Positions 31,130 to 36,016 of a stretch of 36,016 bases of DNA are shown piece after piece. Where the stretch lies: positions 5,984-41,999 of the forward strand of contig UZAN01043346.1 in the NCBI GenBank assembly GCA_900618425.1. Reading direction: 5' to 3'. Every line of letters starts with the position of its first letter. The first letter of the stretch is position 1. The stretch is from Echinostoma caproni (lineage: Eukaryota; Platyhelminthes; Trematoda; Plagiorchiida; Echinostomatidae). A program made the translations under genes and the position numbers. The notes below the pieces were generated by a model. The model saw nothing but the letters and a program-made list of their open reading frames with translations, had not been told where the DNA came from and searched no databases.

Positions 31130-33000
31130 TAAAAAACCTCCAGCTTCGCTATTAGCCAACAAAAGTACCACAACTATGCGGTTTAGGATTTGCAGTACCC
31201 GTATCTAGCACCCCAGATTTCGTAGACCAAACAAGGGAGCTGTGTCTAGCCGGCATGTCAAGAGCTGGAAGAATGACTGCGAGAAGTGGTGGGAAGCAAA
31301 ATGCACAGAGATGGAGAAAACTGTGGCTATTGGTAAAAGTAACAATGTTTTCCGCCAAATTAGGAATATAGGATGGTGGGTGTGAGGTGATGAAGGAGTC
31401 TGACGGAACACTGAATCATTTCCAGTAACACTGTCTTGTATGATGGGAAGGATGTTTCAAGAATCAGTTCATCTGGCAAACGTCGATACTACACCTCCCA
31501 ATTCCTGCTTTAAATGGGAAATAATACTGCTGTCTACGATTAGTCTTTCATCTGAAATAGAGGTTCCCGGGAAGTAAATTCTCTAAAAAGATATAAGCCA
31601 TCTAACCTAGAGGCGTTATCCACATCGGGATGGAGTGAGTTTTGGTTTTGGAGTTGACGAAACTCATGAGCTAAGCGAGAGGAGCCAGTGTCAAAAGAAT
31701 GGGGTGAATCGGTTGTCTTAATGATATATAAAAAAGCTGACAACTTCTCTTATGAAAACCACATAGCAATCAGTTTAGTCAACATTACCTCCAAACTTCT
31801 TGTTGCCATCAAATTAAATCGATTGTCTGCCATACGTAAACAGTGCATATGTGAGAATCGGACTGGTTTTAGATCCGGACTAGATTGTATAAACTGTAAT
31901 TTTCACTTTTGGCCAATTCCAGAATACACACCCCTTTCGGTGGAGCCACTGCGTGTGTGTCTTCCTCGACTTCGTATCGGATTTTGACGCAAACGACCGC
32001 TCTATACTCTGGCACTGCCTTTCTCTCTGAAGGATGTGCCCGAGAAGTTTATTTCAATATTACGATCCCTCTATACTAAAAAAAACAAATCGAATTTCGA
32101 GCTTACGGCAATTTTCTCTCAAGTTCATCATATGAGAACAGCGACATCGTTTTGCTCCCCGGTTGGCAGACTGTTTGATCTAAAGTATACAGACGATAAG
32201 GTACTACGAAGTGAGGATCCAGGTAGATTGTAAGCTCTGCTCGATAGTTTCAGTGGTAGCGTTGTTATGTTCAGTATGTGCTTTACATCTTTAAAGTGCA
32301 ACAAGTAGTTACCGGACTAGGTCAGTCCAGTTTCCAACATCACTCTCACTGGAGACGCAATAGAGCAGGTACACAAATTTTACTACCTGAGTAGCTACAT
32401 CTTACAAGGCGGACGCACCACAGATGAAGTGTCGGCACGGAGACAGAAATCATGATCGAAATGAAATTTGCCAACTTCAGACATTTGTGGCACTGTCGTG
32501 ATATTCAATTGTCTGCCGTAGCGATGCTGTAACATGGTGCAAAAACTTGACCACTATGAAAACCAGGAAAAGACAAACCGTCGGTGTTCGAACACACGGC
32601 TGTCTACATCAAATGCAACACGAATTTGGTGGGGGCAACCGGAAGACTGAGGTTAAACACAGAGTTTTGCACAAACCACGGTCATCTACTGCAATTGGTA
32701 GTAGTATGATCAGGAAACTTGCTCACACAGACCGCGTTAAACTCCCTGGATCCGGCATTATCATAACCGGAGGTAAGAGACACTGAATAGTTATGGTTAA
32801 GTGTCGTGAATAGTGATGCTCATGCAACTCAATTTCTTCGTGTCCTTAGTTTACCGGAATTCTTCATTTTTTTTTGGGCGGTGCTTCCAAATTTTCAGTC
32901 TTTATTCTATCCTCGCATGTAAGGGGGCAGCAAAAGGCAGTAAACAAAGTTGTTGCACGATAACGCTTTGTTAACGGCTGTACAAAATAAAAGGGAACCG
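31130..33000 (+). mobile_element. LINE relic (copy H): EN-RT linker, RT and 3' UTR; longest copy
   Basis: 31230-31380 decodes to the linker (SRHVKSWKNDCEKWWEAKCT, then MEKTVAIGKSNNVFRQIR). 31688 onward reads SKEWGESVVLMIYKKADN, SLVNITSKLLVAIKLNRLS and ENRTGFRSGLDCIN, the N-terminal RT fingers. 31960-32025 keeps motif A as VFLDFVSDFDANDRSILW. The segment that should hold GVRQGCPLSP is deleted at about 32130-32150. GRLFDLKYTDDK follows, with YTDD at 32186-32197. 32460-32800 holds the decayed C-terminal domain and 32825-33000 the shared 3' UTR, ending ggctgtacaaaataaaa. Catalytic aspartates survive, but frameshifts and the deletion leave it inactive. It lies beyond the most 5' KANK exon found, probably in a further upstream intron. 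Confidence 0.88.
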
Positions 33001-33004
33001 AATA

Positions 33005-34125
33005 TACAGTGCGCACCTCCCATCTGATTGGTTATCGCGCTTCGTTAGGTAGAAAGTCCAAAACGTGCGTGAATTCACTACTGTTTGACCAGTATCGAGC
33101 TTTTAGGAAAACCAACCGATGCAGCACGAAAATGACCTATTTTGGGGATTACTAATCCACCACATGTCTGTCCCACAATCACGTGGTTTGCACCCAGAGC
33201 CGACAATCAAAGTAGTGTCTAACCTTGACGGACGATTTAGCCGTAGTTCGATACATGTAANTGTAACACGTGACACTGGTGCAAGGCCCAACCCCGGATA
33301 CGAGGACAATTCACGCTAAGACTATAGTGGAAACACAAAGAGGCCCAGACAAACAATTTATTTAATCGAAAGGAAACGCTAAACGAGCGTCAAATGTAGT
33401 GAAACGTAATGTAGTGAACGCCTAGCAAAACAGAAAACAAGAGACTGGATGAACTGATTGTACACCATTTACAGCTCATAGGAATACCGACACATCTATA
33501 ATGAATGTGAAATACAAAAAATAGCTTGGGCGGTTAAAGGGGATAAGCCGAACATATGGCATAGACCAATCAGAGAGAAAAGTTACACTCCCAGCATGTT
33601 ACAAATCCTATCACACAAACAAGACAGAGGTTAAAGTCTTCCGCTACCTGATGTGTCTGGACAGATGAGTGTTGGGAGATACTACTCACATTTATGAGTA
33701 CTACGGAAAATAGGGCGATTGGCGGTTTCTTTGGACGGCCTAATGCAATGCCTCAAATAATAACTACGGTCTGTTTCATTCATTACCCTGTGGTTCTGGG
33801 ATTTGTGATGAGATGTTTAAAATGAGATATCTACCTATTTGTATACCGAAATATCGATAGCCTACCTGTGATCCGCAATAAACAACTTTCCTCCTCTTGT
33901 GGAATTATAAGAATGAGAATTGGAAATTTCCCTAGTACTCAAATGAGAACAGCGCACGGATAACTTCACTTGTTTGATCAACCACAATAGGCCAGGTCAT
34001 AAATCGAAATTCACCTAATATCCCGTGCAGCTGACGGGACTAACACCCGAGATAATGTTGCAAGCAACCCGAAAGGAAGAAGGCGACAACCACAGTGAGA
34101 TAGATGGGATAAACTATCTACCCCA
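33005..34125. other. No gene recognised
   Basis: No exon or transposon domain supported. One N at 33261. The opposite-strand frames at about 33103-33319 look similar to other degenerate repeats but cannot be assigned. Confidence 0.5.
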
Positions 34126-34134
34126 TGTAGTCAG

Positions 34135-34245
34135 GAAAAATTGCTGTTCAGTGCTGAAAACCCGGTAATCTGAGCCACGGAACTCTGGAGTGACGAACCA
34201 TATAGGGCCTGGCTAGGTTAGGCGTGGTATGGAACCGGACGACGA
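34135..34245 (+). repeat. ~110 bp dispersed repeat, copy 3 of 3
   Basis: The block ctgttcagtgctgaaaacccgg, then gagccacggaactctggagtgacgaaccatatagggcctggctaggttaggcgtggtatggaaccggacgacg closely matches 18065-18180, in the same orientation. Confidence 0.65.
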
Positions 34246-34249
34246 TTAG

Positions 34250-35285
34250 TAGCTAGCTTGGATGCTGATTTGATCATAATCAATCTGATAGATATTGCGG
34301 AAGACAACACGACTAAAAATCAGGGGAAAAAAAAGAATAATGAGCACATATCAGTGCGATTGGTTGGTTGGGGATGACAATTCTCAACCAGTTGCCCTAG
34401 TCGAAGTGGCAGCGATTCGCTGATCTGGCTGACCCCGCATTGTGACTTTTGGGTGCCTCTGTTTGGCGGGGAAAAACCACCGCCACATGAAGACAGTGAG
34501 GAGAGCTTTCGCAGCAGAGGCTAAACGAGACGCTTGGTTTCCGCAGGAGTATGGGCGCGAGCTACTAGGGCAATTTGATCAAACAAAAGTGAAAAGGTCA
34601 CACCTGTTTCGAGTCAGCGAGTCAAAGCAGAAAATAGGGAAACGGGAAGTACCTTGTTATGTAACCTGAACGTGCTGTTTGTGAGCCACTTCCCCCCCCC
34701 GCCGCCCGTCCGCTGCCGCCGCCAAGTGAACGCCGTCGTGTTCTAATCAGATTTGGAGTGATACTATTTCGTTAGTTCAGTTCAGTCTGCAAAACTACTA
34801 ACAATTCGATGAGCGGATTTTGGTTCCTTTCCTTCGGTCGACCAGTTGGTGGACGAAGAACTAAGCAGTAAACAAGGCGAAATTGTTCTCGAAAGTGCAG
34901 AAATGATCTGGCCCTTTATGCAATAATCACAGGATGTTCACGTCGAGAGAATGCATTCACTAAGGAGAGGAGGTAAACACGGAACGTGAGTGGGGCTATT
35001 CACAAACGATCAAGAACGTGAAGAGAATCGCAATTCCATCATGGTTTCATCTTGCGTGTATAGATAGCAAAATCCGCTTATTTTCCTTGCGACTGAGGAC
35101 TAGACGCGCTTCACACCGCGTAGACGTTCTACGGTAGGGCTTGTCGATAATACCGTGGTATTCATGAGGATGCGTGTGCACTTGCGTGCGCAACAATGAA
35201 GCACGCAGGCACGCACACACAGGCGGGCAAGCAAGTGATGACAGGGCACTGCAAATCTGGCATACTGATTCATGATTAATGAACT
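34250..35285. other. No gene recognised
   Basis: Includes a C run and GCC-rich patch at about 34692-34723. The frame at 34442-34669 has no recognisable pattern. N-terminal KANK exons (KN motif, coiled coil) were looked for and not seen. Confidence 0.5.
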
Positions 35286-35291
35286 GGTAAA

Positions 35292-35344
35292 GCGGATCAC
35301 GCAAAAACGTGATCTTCACGTAAAAACGTGATCTTCACGTAAAA
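35292..35344. repeat. 19 bp palindromic tandem repeat (2.7 copies)
   Basis: The unit acgtgatcttcacgtaaaa occurs at 35307-35325 and 35326-35344 without mismatch, with a degraded partial unit before it (atcacgcaaaa). Each unit contains the inverted repeat ACGTGA-tct-TCACGT. Confidence 0.9.
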
Positions 35345-35380
35345 ATGCACATGAATTGTGATTAGATATACATATATGTG

Positions 35381-35400
35381 CACACACACACACACACACA
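35381..35400. repeat. (CA)10 microsatellite
   Basis: Uninterrupted CA run of 20 bases, 36 bp after the palindromic tandem repeat. Confidence 0.95.
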
Positions 35401-35404
35401 GATG

Positions 35405-36016
35405 GTCTGTGAGGAAACAAACAACAAGAAAAAGAGGCGAGTCGATACGGGGCCAAAACAAAATGGCATTACTCAAGGAATTTGACAACCTGGCAAAACA
35501 TGCCAGCATATCGAACTGTGTGTACGTGCGTGTATTTAGAACACATTCCAACATTGAACGCTTGTTTGAACTATTTTGTTTTGCGATGGAGTGAAGTTTT
35601 CGCCAATTTCCTCACTAATTCGATGAGAATCGCATGAGTGATGGATTCTCCGCATGTAAGCAGATGACAAAACGTGTCCCTCGGGGAGGAGAGTGTAATA
35701 TTACAATTCGAAACTCCAGTGTTCGGATGACGATTTGGCGTGCGGGATCCAGTGAAACGTTCAGAGATAACAACAAGAACCCCAAACGTGGACCGAACAG
35801 CGTGCATCAATAGATCCCGCAAAAGTTTGTTAACACATCACGATTACTTCATGAGCAGAACGCATGCATGCTACCCACTCGATCACCGGGCAGCTGCTGA
35901 TCAAACCTCAAATGTCCTTAACCGATTCACGAAGCGTATACACAACCGATAAAGTCTGTTTCGTCATCCCGCACCGTTCGCCAGACAAAGTCGGCGTGAG
36001 GGTCAAACATAGCAAA
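35405..36016. other. No gene recognised
   Basis: Short frames on both strands (for example 35358-35594, 35740-35952) have no recognisable pattern and no exon support. Confidence 0.5.

Noticed and set aside
35292..35344. CRISPR-like repeat array
   Set aside because: Units are directly adjacent with no spacers, and the genome is eukaryotic.

Overview
This looks like eukaryotic nuclear DNA, most likely from a parasitic flatworm (digenean fluke). Coding information is split into short exons with canonical GT..AG introns. GC content looks intermediate, simple repeats and N-gaps are present, and most recognisable protein similarity belongs to decayed retrotransposons. The species call is inference from the style of the LINE and Penelope-like relics. 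There are no operons, phage genes or CRISPR arrays.

The one host gene I can support lies on the minus strand and can only be read by splicing. Five exons (27731-27644, 26045-25896, 21793-21656, 12470-12192, 12095-12009) have canonical splice sites and compatible phases. Joined, they encode the C-terminal ankyrin domain of a KANK-family protein (KN motif and ankyrin repeat domain), with its helical lead-in and five ankyrin repeats. A further upstream exon (30305-30240) and a Thr-rich terminal exon (9729-9670) are plausible. The N-terminal KN motif and coiled coil were not found and probably lie beyond 36016.

Region by region: 1-1480 holds two 3' ends of a LINE family. 1500-8240 is mostly unrecognised DNA with tRNA-like relics, a (CA)n tract and a G12/C13 inverted repeat. 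8248-8590 is a Penelope-like GIY-YIG endonuclease relic downstream of the gene. 9670-12470 holds the gene's 3' exons, with a split LINE in the last intron. The 9.2 kb intron 12471-21655 is packed with LINE and SINE-like debris and a 606 bp N-gap. 21656-27731 holds three exons, separated by introns with more tRNA-like and LINE debris and a strong G-quadruplex motif. 29100-29450 is a second Penelope-like relic, and 31130-33000 is the longest LINE copy (EN-RT linker, RT and 3' UTR). The rest, 33000-36016, is unrecognised apart from one repeat copy, a 19 bp palindromic tandem repeat and a (CA)10.

All mobile elements seen are broken by frameshifts, stops or loss of catalytic residues. I did not find a new kind of biological system. 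The most useful results are the spliced KANK gene, the two GIY-YIG Penelope relics and the nested LINE/SINE structures.
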